From an uncultured Oscillospiraceae bacterium (GTDB lineage: Bacteria; Bacillota; Clostridia; Oscillospirales; Acutalibacteraceae), in assembly GCA_959596515.1 (NCBI GenBank), contig CAUFXR010000103.1, forward strand, positions 1 to 6,607: a stretch of DNA of 6,607 nt, in the 5' to 3' direction. Below the pieces are notes generated by a model. That model was not told where the DNA came from. It searched no databases and saw only the letters and a program-made list of their open reading frames with translations. Below are positions 1 to 4,938 of the stretch, one piece after another. The first letter of the stretch is position 1; each line of letters starts with the position of its first letter. The translations under genes and the position numbers were made by a program.

Positions 1-186
1 ACATTTACTACTTATCCTTCCTTTAGAAAATGTGGGCCAGAACTAATCTTAAAATTTAATGATCTGCAATCTCTGAAGTTTTGCTGTGGTAATGAAGCAG
101 TTGGGTAATTCTGTTCCAGTTCTTGCAATTACTGGGAAATCCGTAGTATACTAAGGAAAATACCAATTCTAACGAGGAGTGGTTCC
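1..186. other. Intergenic leader upstream of nadE
   Basis: No gene is supported here: I see no long reading frame and no recognisable RNA gene. The segment is AT-rich in its first half. Its last 65 bases carry the nadE promoter and ribosome binding site. Whatever lies upstream is outside the window, so it is unknown whether this follows a divergent or a tandem gene. Confidence 0.6.
123..152 (+). promoter_or_regulatory. Predicted sigma-A promoter of nadE
   Basis: The -35 candidate TTGCAA (123-128) and the -10 candidate TATACT (147-152) are separated by 18 bp. This puts the transcription start near 159 and leaves an untranslated leader of about 28 nt. The -10 lies inside a perfect 10-bp palindrome, TAGTATACTA (144-153), which could be chance or a small operator. 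The match to consensus is good but not perfect. Confidence 0.55.
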
Positions 187-2112
187 ATGCGTAGTGGATT
201 TATAAAAACTGCGGCGGCAACTCCGGAAATCCGGGTAGCCGATTGTTCCTATAATGCCGGACAGGTAGTCAAGCTAATGGAGGAAGCCGCCCGGGAGGGC
301 GTAAAAATTCTGGCTTTGCCGGAGCTTTGCCTCACCGGATATACCTGCTCTGATTTATTTTTGCAGCGCCGTTTGCTGGATAGCGCTTTAGATGCCTTGC
401 AGGTCGTAACAAGGGCTAGCCGGAAACTGACGCTTTTAACCGTAATCGGTCTGCCTATCTCTATAGAGGACAAGCTTTACAATTGTGCCGCTGTAATTTT
501 TCAAGGAGAAATTTTAGGTGTGGTACCGAAAACCGATCTGCCTAACTACAATGAATTTTATGAAAAACGGCATTTTGTTTCCGCCCCAGCGGAAAATACC
601 GTATGCCGTTTATTGGGAAAAGAAGTTCCCTTTGGCACTAAACTGCTGTTCTGCTGCGATACGCTTCCCGAATTAAAGGTGGCTGTGGAAATTTGTGAGG
701 ACCTTTGGTCTCCCATCCCGCCATCTAATTACCACGCACTAGCTGGAGCCACCGTTATCGTGAATCCCTCTGCCAGCAATGAGGTAATCGGTAAAGATGC
801 CTACCGAAAAGAACTGGTCGCCGGACAAAGCGGCAGGCTGTTATGTGGGTATGTATACGCCTCCGCGGGGGAAGGGGAATCTACCACTGATTTGGTATTC
901 TCCGGCCACAATTTGATTGCGGAAAACGGCGTGATCCTAGCGGAAAGCAAGCTGTTTCACAACAGCTTGACCGTCACCGAGGTGGACGTCCAGCGGCTTT
1001 CCGGAGAGCGCCGTAGAATTTCGTCGTTTCCTGCTATTCAGGATAACGGTTATCAGAGAATTTATTTTTCTTTGCCTGTGGAAAAAACAGAGCTCACCAG
1101 ATTTATCGATTCCAGGCCGTTTATCCCCTCAGAACAAAGTGCTTTGAAAGACCGCTGTGAAACCATCTTGTCCATCCAGTCTTTAGGATTGAAAAAACGT
1201 CTGGAACATTCTCATGCCAAAACCGCCGTGGTAGGCATTTCTGGCGGATTGGATTCCACTCTAGCTCTATGCGTCACCGCCCGGGCGATGGATTTGTTAA
1301 AACGTCCCAGGACGGATATTATCGCTATTACCATGCCCTGTTTCGGTACCACTCAGCGCACCAAAAGCAATGCGGAGATTTTAGCTCAGCGGCTGGGTGT
1401 TACCCTGGAACGGGTGGATATTACCAAACAGGTGCTGCAGCATTTCGAGGATATCGGTCACAGCCCTGATGACCAGGACGTCACCTTTGAGAATGCGCAA
1501 GCCCGCACTCGCACCCTGGTACTGATGGACTGGGCCAACCAAACCGGCGGATTAGTAATCGGAACCGGCGATCTTTCCGAGCTGGCCTTAGGCTGGGCTA
1601 CTTACAACGGCGATCATATGTCTATGTATGGGGTCAACGCTTCTATACCAAAAACTTTGATTCGCCATCTGGTTTCCTATGAGGCGGAAAAACTGAATGA
1701 TCCAATGCTGAAAGAAGTGTTGATGGATATTCTGGATACGCCGGTCAGTCCGGAACTGCTGCCAGCCAAAGATGGGGAAATCTCTCAGAAAACGGAGGAC
1801 CTGGTCGGGCCTTATGAGCTTCATGACTTTTATTTGTATTACGCAATCCGCTGGGGATTCTCTCCCGCTAAGGTTTACCGGCTGGCGAAGCTAGCCTTTG
1901 CTGATGATTATGATCAGGAGACCATCCTCAAATGGCTGAAAACTTTCTACCGACGCTTCTTCAATCAACAGTTCAAACGCTCCTGTCTGCCTGACGGTCC
2001 CAAGGTGGGTTCCGTTACGCTGTCTCCCAGAGGTGACTGGCGGATGCCCAGCGATGCCTGCTCGGCACTGTGGTTAGCGGAGCTGGATGAGCTTTCATCC
2101 GGCGGCGAATGA
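187..2112 (+). CDS. nadE: Glutamine-dependent NAD+ synthetase
   Basis: This cytoplasmic enzyme makes the last step of NAD+ synthesis: deamido-NAD+ is adenylated with ATP and then amidated with ammonia released from glutamine. The 641-residue length fits the two-domain, glutamine-using form. Residues about 8-290 are a nitrilase-type amidohydrolase domain with the expected triad: Glu46 (LPELCLTGYTC), Lys115 (PKTDLPNYNEFYEKR) and Cys170 (VEICEDLW). Residues about 320-625 are the NAD synthetase domain, with the ATP-pyrophosphatase P-loop SGGLDS at 352-357 and the conserved stretches GTGDLSELALGWATYNGD (459-476) and YGVNASIPKTLIRHL (481-495). The ATG is supported by GAGGAG at 174-179, seven bases upstream, and by an N-terminus (GFIKTAAATPEIRVADC) typical of the family. 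The gene appears monocistronic: it has its own promoter and is followed by a convergent gene 88 bp away. Identification is secure. Confidence 0.97.
   Translation: MRSGFIKTAAATPEIRVADCSYNAGQVVKLMEEAAREGVKILALPELCLTGYTCSDLFLQRRLLDSALDALQVVTRASRKLTLLTVIGLPISIEDKLYNCAAVIFQGEILGVVPKTDLPNYNEFYEKRHFVSAPAENTVCRLLGKEVPFGTKLLFCCDTLPELKVAVEICEDLWSPIPPSNYHALAGATVIVNPSASNEVIGKDAYRKELVAGQSGRLLCGYVYASAGEGESTTDLVFSGHNLIAENGVILAESKLFHNSLTVTEVDVQRLSGERRRISSFPAIQDNGYQRIYFSLPVEKTELTRFIDSRPFIPSEQSALKDRCETILSIQSLGLKKRLEHSHAKTAVVGISGGLDSTLALCVTARAMDLLKRPRTDIIAITMPCFGTTQRTKSNAEILAQRLGVTLERVDITKQVLQHFEDIGHSPDDQDVTFENAQARTRTLVLMDWANQTGGLVIGTGDLSELALGWATYNGDHMSMYGVNASIPKTLIRHLVSYEAEKLNDPMLKEVLMDILDTPVSPELLPAKDGEISQKTEDLVGPYELHDFYLYYAIRWGFSPAKVYRLAKLAFADDYDQETILKWLKTFYRRFFNQQFKRSCLPDGPKVGSVTLSPRGDWRMPSDACSALWLAELDELSSGGE
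2082..2103 (+). other. Stable hairpin at the 3' end of nadE
   Basis: A 9-bp stem including one G-U pair (2082-2090 with 2095-2103) closes a GCTT tetraloop, within the last codons of nadE. No U-tract follows, so it is not a standard intrinsic terminator. It may protect the 3' end of the message or be incidental to the coding sequence. No better terminator is visible in the convergent gap 2113-2200. Confidence 0.35.
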
Positions 2113-2200
2113 TACTGTCAGCCATTAGTCATATCTAGTGAAAAATATTGGGCGTCAGCATCGTTAATACGAAAAATATGGTTAGTGCATTGTTTAGCGT

Positions 2201-3115
2201 TTACATGATAACGCTGAATACCAGCATCTCCTCCAGTGTCCGATGGATATCCGGCAGATCGGAAAGGGGAAGAGGATTTTTCCCTTTGCCAATTTCGATG
2301 GTGAAGGCGGGACGGTGAAAGCAGGAGATAAACCAATCTTTGAATCCGCCCCCGGTAGCCAGCGCTTCCGGCTCCGACATTTTGTATCCGCTGGATGCGG
2401 CCAGCACCTGCGCCATTAGCTGGCTTTTTTCGGGAGTATGGCTCCCGAAGTCCCAGTAGATCTCTTCTCCCTGGCTGTGAAAAGCCAGAACGTGGCGAAA
2501 ATATTGCCCTCGGCAGAAATTACATAAAAGCCTAGTTTCGGGCTCACTTTCCGGGAATTCACCACCGTATCGGGTAGGCGCCGGATGGTAGATGCCCTGT
2601 TTCTGCTCCAAAGCGTGCAGAATTTCCCAGTCAGCGTTAAAATTGTGGTTTAAATCTACGCCCCGGGCGTTTGCCTGCCAGCGGGAAGTGTCCCCACAGC
2701 TGACGTTGTGTACTAGATCCCGGTATTCTCCCGCAGCGGCGGAACCGTGCAGGGAGATTTCCACTCCATCTGGATTGACACAGGGAATGACCATAACTCC
2801 ACGGCGGCGCAGAAAATCCCCAAGTTTAATATCGGAAATAGAGTTTCCTGTCTCCAAAGCCTTTGCCATCTGAGCGGTGAAACGGAGCAACAGCAGCGAG
2901 GTCAGCCATTCCATACCGTGAAAGGCCCCGCATAACAGCACAGGGTCGTCTCCCGCCCCAAGCTGCAGCAGATCAATGGTTCTGCCGCACAGGCTTTTTC
3001 CGAGTACGCTACGGCTGACGGAGGAATGAAGCCGGCATAAGGTAGCAATCAGCTTTTCCCGCCCGTAAGTGTCGGGAACGAAGCTGGACCAGTTGATATG
3101 ACGATACGCTTTCAA
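2201..3115 (-). CDS. M14-family zinc carboxypeptidase, gamma-D-glutamyl-diamino acid endopeptidase type
   Basis: This is a 304-residue zinc peptidase of the M14 (carboxypeptidase A-like) family. Numbered from the TTG start, the zinc ligands are His66 and Glu69 (FHGMEW) and His213 (AFHSQGEEIYW), and the catalytic glutamate is Glu274 (FTIEIGKGKNPLP). NPDG (114-117) and ARGVDLNHNF (150-159) are further family motifs. HSQGEEIYW and the TIEIGxGxNPLP ending resemble bacterial gamma-D-glutamyl-L-diamino acid endopeptidases that cut peptidoglycan stem peptides, so I infer muropeptide cleavage or recycling. I see no signal peptide, LysM or other wall-binding domain, which suggests a cytoplasmic enzyme. 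The usual Arg after VDLN, which binds the substrate carboxylate in carboxypeptidase A, is His here. The frame stays open upstream to an ATG at 3331, but that extension has no family similarity and runs antisense through the Nudix gene. The TTG at 3115-3113, preceded by GGGGTGA, is the better start. Confidence 0.88.
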   Translation of the reverse strand: MKAYRHINWSSFVPDTYGREKLIATLCRLHSSVSRSVLGKSLCGRTIDLLQLGAGDDPVLLCGAFHGMEWLTSLLLLRFTAQMAKALETGNSISDIKLGDFLRRRGVMVIPCVNPDGVEISLHGSAAAGEYRDLVHNVSCGDTSRWQANARGVDLNHNFNADWEILHALEQKQGIYHPAPTRYGGEFPESEPETRLLCNFCRGQYFRHVLAFHSQGEEIYWDFGSHTPEKSQLMAQVLAASSGYKMSEPEALATGGGFKDWFISCFHRPAFTIEIGKGKNPLPLSDLPDIHRTLEEMLVFSVIM

Positions 3116-3188
3116 AACAATCACCCCGTAAAAAGTATGATAGGGGTGAGATGAAAATACCAAATTCAGTGAAGGAAGGAAGAGTTCC
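3116..3188. promoter_or_regulatory. Divergent promoter region between the M14 peptidase and Nudix genes
   Basis: Only 73 bp separate the two start codons, so both promoters must lie here or reach into the coding regions. TCACCCC (3121-3127) and GGGGTGA (3143-3149) form a perfect inverted repeat around a 15-bp centre. That centre holds possible -10 elements for both strands over nearly the same bases: TATGAT on plus (3136-3141), and TATCAT (3137-3142) or CATACT (3134-3139) on minus. A weak minus-strand -35, TTGGTA, lies at 3158-3163, 18 bp from CATACT. I cannot find a convincing plus-strand -35. The Nudix ribosome binding site AAGGA (3176-3180) closes the region. The layout suggests competing promoters or a repressor site, but this is inferred. 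Confidence 0.4.
3121..3127 (-). promoter_or_regulatory. Ribosome binding site fixing the TTG start of the M14 peptidase
   Basis: On the minus strand GGGGTGA lies five bases before the TTG at 3115-3113, a good match to the GGAGGTGA anti-Shine-Dalgarno partner at workable spacing. It is also the left arm of a perfect 7-bp inverted repeat (3121-3127 with 3143-3149), so pairing of the two arms in an RNA that contained both would hide this site. Confidence 0.6.
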
Positions 3189-3737
3189 ATGAGTAAATTA
3201 ACGGAAAAAAAGCTTTCCAGACAGGAAGTTTTTAAAGGCCATGTAGTCCATCTGGTAGTAGACCGGGTAGAACTGGAAAACGGCCATGAAACATCCCGGG
3301 AAGTGGTGGAGCATCCCGGAGGTGTTTGCATTGCGGCTCTGACAGAGAAAAATGAGCTTTTATTTGTCCGCCAATTTCGCTATCCTTACGGTGAAGTAGT
3401 GCTGGAGCTGCCGGCAGGTAAGCTGGAAAAAGGCTCGACCCCGCTGGAAAACGGAAAACGGGAGTTGAAGGAGGAAACCGGGGCGACTGGCTTTGGTTAT
3501 CTTTCTCTGGGGAAATTATATCCTTCTCCCGGCTATACCAGCGAGATCATTCATCTTTATTTTTGCCGCGTGGAAGGCTTCGGAGAGATGGAGCCTGATG
3601 ATGACGAGTTTTTAGAGGTAGAACGGATTCCTTTGGAAAAAGCGGTGGAAATGGTACTGAATAACGAGATCCCGGATAGTAAAACACAGACTGCGGTTTT
3701 AAAAACCGCTATGTTGCTGGAAAAAGGAATTCTATAA
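3189..3737 (+). CDS. Nudix hydrolase, ADP-ribose pyrophosphatase type
   Basis: This cytoplasmic Nudix enzyme most likely splits ADP-ribose into AMP and ribose 5-phosphate, clearing a product of NAD+ breakdown. The 182-residue length matches bacterial ADP-ribose pyrophosphatases (NudF type). The Nudix box spans about residues 77-99 and ends in RELKEETGA, which keeps the metal-binding glutamates. The seventh box position, normally Glu, is Ser here (GKLEKGSTPLEN). Downstream, YPSPGYTSEIIHLYFC is the stretch typical of the ADP-ribose-specific subfamily, and IPDSKTQTAVL near the C-terminus also fits. The ATG has AAGGA at 3176-3180, eight bases upstream. A small membrane-protein gene follows after 36 bp and is probably co-transcribed. 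Activity on other nucleoside diphosphate sugars cannot be excluded. Confidence 0.9.
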   Translation: MSKLTEKKLSRQEVFKGHVVHLVVDRVELENGHETSREVVEHPGGVCIAALTEKNELLFVRQFRYPYGEVVLELPAGKLEKGSTPLENGKRELKEETGATGFGYLSLGKLYPSPGYTSEIIHLYFCRVEGFGEMEPDDDEFLEVERIPLEKAVEMVLNNEIPDSKTQTAVLKTAMLLEKGIL

Positions 3738-3773
3738 AATAAGCGAGTTTAATTGCAGCAGGGAGGAACCAAT

Positions 3774-4151
3774 ATGCTGGTGAACCCAATTTTATTGATT
3801 TTCGGCTTATTTTTGCTTGGAATGGTGATCTGTTTTTATATTGTGCGGAGACCTACCAGGCCTTATCTTTCCGGCGTCTGTCTGATTTTGCTCGCTTTAT
3901 TTTTGGGATGTACAGCGGTGGTGAACGCCTCGCTGCCTCCGATTTCTCAATTTGATTGGGCGAACGAGGTGATGCGAAAATTGACCCCGTTTGTGGTATT
4001 CCGAAGACAGCCCACCCAGGAGGAGTGTGAAACGTCCTTCCGGCTGTATCAGTCCATCGATATTGGTCTGGTGGTGGCAACGTTGGTGAGCATCGGCTAC
4101 GATATTTGGAATTCTTTGCTTCGTGGCTCACATCCGGAGGAAGAGCCATAA
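3774..4151 (+). CDS. Small membrane protein of unknown function
   Basis: I do not recognise a family for this 125-residue protein. Two strongly hydrophobic segments (about 5-24 and 32-52) are joined by a basic turn, RRPTRP, which predicts that this turn faces the cytoplasm. A weaker third segment lies at about 95-115 (IDIGLVVATLVSIGYDIW), and the tail is acidic (PEEEP). The middle region, about 53-94, carries several Arg and Lys residues and one Cys and could be an extracytoplasmic loop. The start at 3774 is chosen because GGGAGG (3761-3766) lies seven bases upstream; a TTG at 3753 in the same frame has no comparable site. The gene follows the Nudix gene by 36 bp with no terminator between, so they are probably one operon. 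The end is followed by a structured region and a terminator. Confidence 0.75.
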   Translation: MLVNPILLIFGLFLLGMVICFYIVRRPTRPYLSGVCLILLALFLGCTAVVNASLPPISQFDWANEVMRKLTPFVVFRRQPTQEECETSFRLYQSIDIGLVVATLVSIGYDIWNSLLRGSHPEEEP

Positions 4152-4216
4152 AAAGGATTACCGTCAGCTTTTATTTGCCCCGGGAGATACAAGAAAACAA
4201 ATTTTTCTCTTTCAGC

Positions 4217-4272
4217 AACCGGTAGCTGATGAAAGGAAAGCTAGAGGTTTCTATTCTCATCTTCTACCGATT
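4217..4272 (+). other. Long imperfect RNA hairpin in the 3' untranslated region
   Basis: In the RNA read from the plus strand, CGGTAG (4220-4225) pairs with CTACCG (4264-4269). After a 2x2 internal loop, GATGA (4228-4232) pairs with TCATC (4257-4261). Two outer A-U pairs extend the base. An alternative 7-bp pairing, ACCGGTA (4218-4224) with TACCGGT (4272-4278), competes for the same left arm. No function is known. It lies just before the intrinsic terminator. Confidence 0.4.
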
Positions 4273-4280
4273 ACCGGTCA

Positions 4281-4324
4281 AAAAAGTCCCATGCCATGGA
4301 ATTATCCACGGCATGGGACTTTTT
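4281..4324. terminator. Probable bidirectional intrinsic terminator
   Basis: A 10-bp G+C-containing stem (4286-4295 with 4310-4319) is extended outward by five A-U pairs (4281-4285 with 4320-4324) and inward, past one mismatch, by three more pairs around the 6-nt loop AATTAT. The plus strand ends in five Ts, and the minus strand ends in six (complement of 4280-4285). It can therefore stop transcription from the Nudix and membrane-protein operon on one side and from the Fur-family gene on the other, which fits the convergent arrangement. Confidence 0.88.
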
Positions 4325-4354
4325 GCTTGAACGATTTCTATAAGACAGACTTCG

Positions 4355-4378
4355 ATCAAGGCGCTGCGACGCTTTGAT
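4355..4378. other. Short hairpin in the 3' region of the Fur-family gene
   Basis: ATCAAGGCG (4355-4363) pairs with CGCTTTGAT (4370-4378), with one G-U pair on the plus strand, around a 6-nt loop. No U-tract follows on either strand, so it is not a terminator by itself. It lies nine bases beyond the stop codon of the minus-strand gene. Confidence 0.3.
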
Positions 4379-4387
4379 AGGAAAAAT

Positions 4388-4795
4388 CTATTTTCCTTTT
4401 TCAGATTTCCCCTTGCATGCGGGACAGAGACCATAAAGGGTCAGATCATGGTCGGTGATGGTAAAACCGGTTTCGTCAGTCAGCTTGTGCTCCAGCTCAT
4501 GGAGAGGACAGTCGTCCAACCGGATTTTTTCCTGGCAGCCGGTGCAGATCAGATAGTGGCCATGATGACCCTTGGCCAGAGAATAGCGGGTGACACCGTC
4601 TTGAAAAAACGACTTTTCTAAAAGCCCGGCCTTGGTAAACAGCTCTAAATTTCGGTAAACCGTAGACAAGGCCAGCTTGGGATAGCTGGGGGCGATAGCT
4701 GCTCCGATTTCCTCCGCAGTCAAGGGAGTATTCCGTTCAGAAAGCAAATCCATAATCGCTTTGCGCTGTTTGGTGTTTTTAAATCCTACGGCCAC
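4388..4795 (-). CDS. zur: Fur-family metalloregulator, probably the zinc repressor Zur
   Basis: This is a 135-residue DNA-binding repressor of the Fur family. An N-terminal winged-helix domain (about 7-72) contains the recognition-helix segment LALSTVYRNLELFTKAGLLEK (41-61, including STVYRNL). The C-terminal dimerisation and metal-sensing domain carries two CxxC pairs, Cys84/Cys87 and Cys124/Cys127, expected to hold a structural zinc. His77, His78, His80, Cys96, His103 and His116 are candidate sensor ligands. The family includes Fur, PerR, Mur and Zur; zinc is inferred because the gene is divergent from znuA-znuC. The frame extends upstream to 4906, but the ATG at 4819-4817 overlaps the -10 element of the gene's own predicted promoter. 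The GTG at 4795-4793 has a strong AAGGTGAT site just upstream and is the chosen start. A shared terminator lies past the stop. Confidence 0.82.
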   Translation of the reverse strand: MAVGFKNTKQRKAIMDLLSERNTPLTAEEIGAAIAPSYPKLALSTVYRNLELFTKAGLLEKSFFQDGVTRYSLAKGHHGHYLICTGCQEKIRLDDCPLHELEHKLTDETGFTITDHDLTLYGLCPACKGKSEKGK

Positions 4796-4799
4796 GCTG

Positions 4800-4807
4800 A
4801 TCACCTT
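4800..4807 (-). promoter_or_regulatory. Ribosome binding site fixing the GTG start of zur
   Basis: On the minus strand AAGGTGAT lies four bases before the GTG at 4795-4793, and the pairing with the 16S rRNA tail continues through TC. No ribosome binding site precedes the alternative ATG at 4819-4817. Confidence 0.65.
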
Positions 4808-4817
4808 CTTTGTTTCC

Positions 4818-4846
4818 ATTGTAGCAAAGAAAGGGATAAAATTCAA
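4818..4846 (-). promoter_or_regulatory. Predicted sigma-A promoter of zur
   Basis: Read on the minus strand, TTGAAT (4841-4846) and TACAAT (4818-4823) are separated by exactly 17 bp. The transcription start should fall near 4811, giving a short leader of about 16 nt before the GTG start. The palindrome upstream of znuA lies some 50 bp beyond the -35, so this promoter is not obviously blocked by it. Confidence 0.7.
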
Positions 4847-4859
4847 GATAAGCGGCCTC

Positions 4860-4888
4860 TTGACAGAAAAAGTCAGTCGGGGTACAAT
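4860..4888 (+). promoter_or_regulatory. Predicted sigma-A promoter of znuA-znuC
   Basis: A perfect -35, TTGACA (4860-4865), and the -10 TACAAT (4883-4888) are separated by exactly 17 bp. Such a near-consensus promoter should be strong when unrepressed, which suits a gene set controlled by a repressor. The start point is predicted at about 4895, immediately before the palindromic operator. Confidence 0.85.
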
Positions 4889-4897
4889 AGAAAAAGT

Positions 4898-4920
4898 TAA
4901 ATGCAAATAATTTGCAATTA
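4898..4920. promoter_or_regulatory. Predicted Zur operator (Zur box)
   Basis: A perfect 7-1-7 palindrome, TGCAAATAATTTGCA (4902-4916, centre 4909), is extended to 23 bp by TAA on the left and TTA on the right with one unpaired position on each side. Its size, single-base centre and the pattern TAAAT..AAT-N-ATT match the geometry of known Gram-positive Zur boxes, though the two inner bases of each arm differ from the Bacillus form as I recall it. It sits at about +3 to +25 from the predicted znuA start, where a bound repressor would block early transcription. Assignment to Zur rather than another Fur-family protein rests on gene context. Confidence 0.75.
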
Positions 4921-4938
4921 CAATTTTTTGGAGGCACT

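Noticed and set aside
2196..2215. AGCGTT/AACGCT hairpin at the end of the M14 gene as a terminator
   Set aside because: The stem is only six base pairs with an 8-nt loop and has no U-tract on either strand. It also overlaps the stop codon.
2118..2336. 72-residue minus-strand frame overlapping the C-terminal part of the M14 gene
   Set aside because: It is in a different frame from the well-supported peptidase, has no family motif and no start signal.
3116..3331. N-terminal extension of the M14 peptidase frame to an ATG at 3331
   Set aside because: The 72 extra residues are Ser/Thr/Pro-rich, show no family motif and run antisense through the Nudix coding region. The TTG at 3115 has a good ribosome binding site and gives a normal family length.
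3853..4149. 98-residue minus-strand frame antisense to the membrane-protein gene
   Set aside because: It is rich in Arg, Pro and Ser with no motif, has no ribosome binding site I can see, and mirrors the coding frame of the real gene.
4123..4377. 84-residue plus-strand frame overlapping the end of the membrane-protein gene
   Set aside because: It has no convincing ribosome binding site, begins inside another gene in a different frame, and runs straight through the terminator hairpin.
4796..4906. Longer N-terminus for the Fur-family protein, starting at 4906 or 4819
   Set aside because: The extension spans the znuA and zur promoters, and the ATG at 4819 lies on the zur -10 element. The GTG at 4795 has the ribosome binding site.
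4912..4938. Upstream ATG for znuA at 4912
   Set aside because: It lies within the predicted operator, lacks a ribosome binding site and would put nine non-signal residues ahead of a clear lipoprotein signal peptide.
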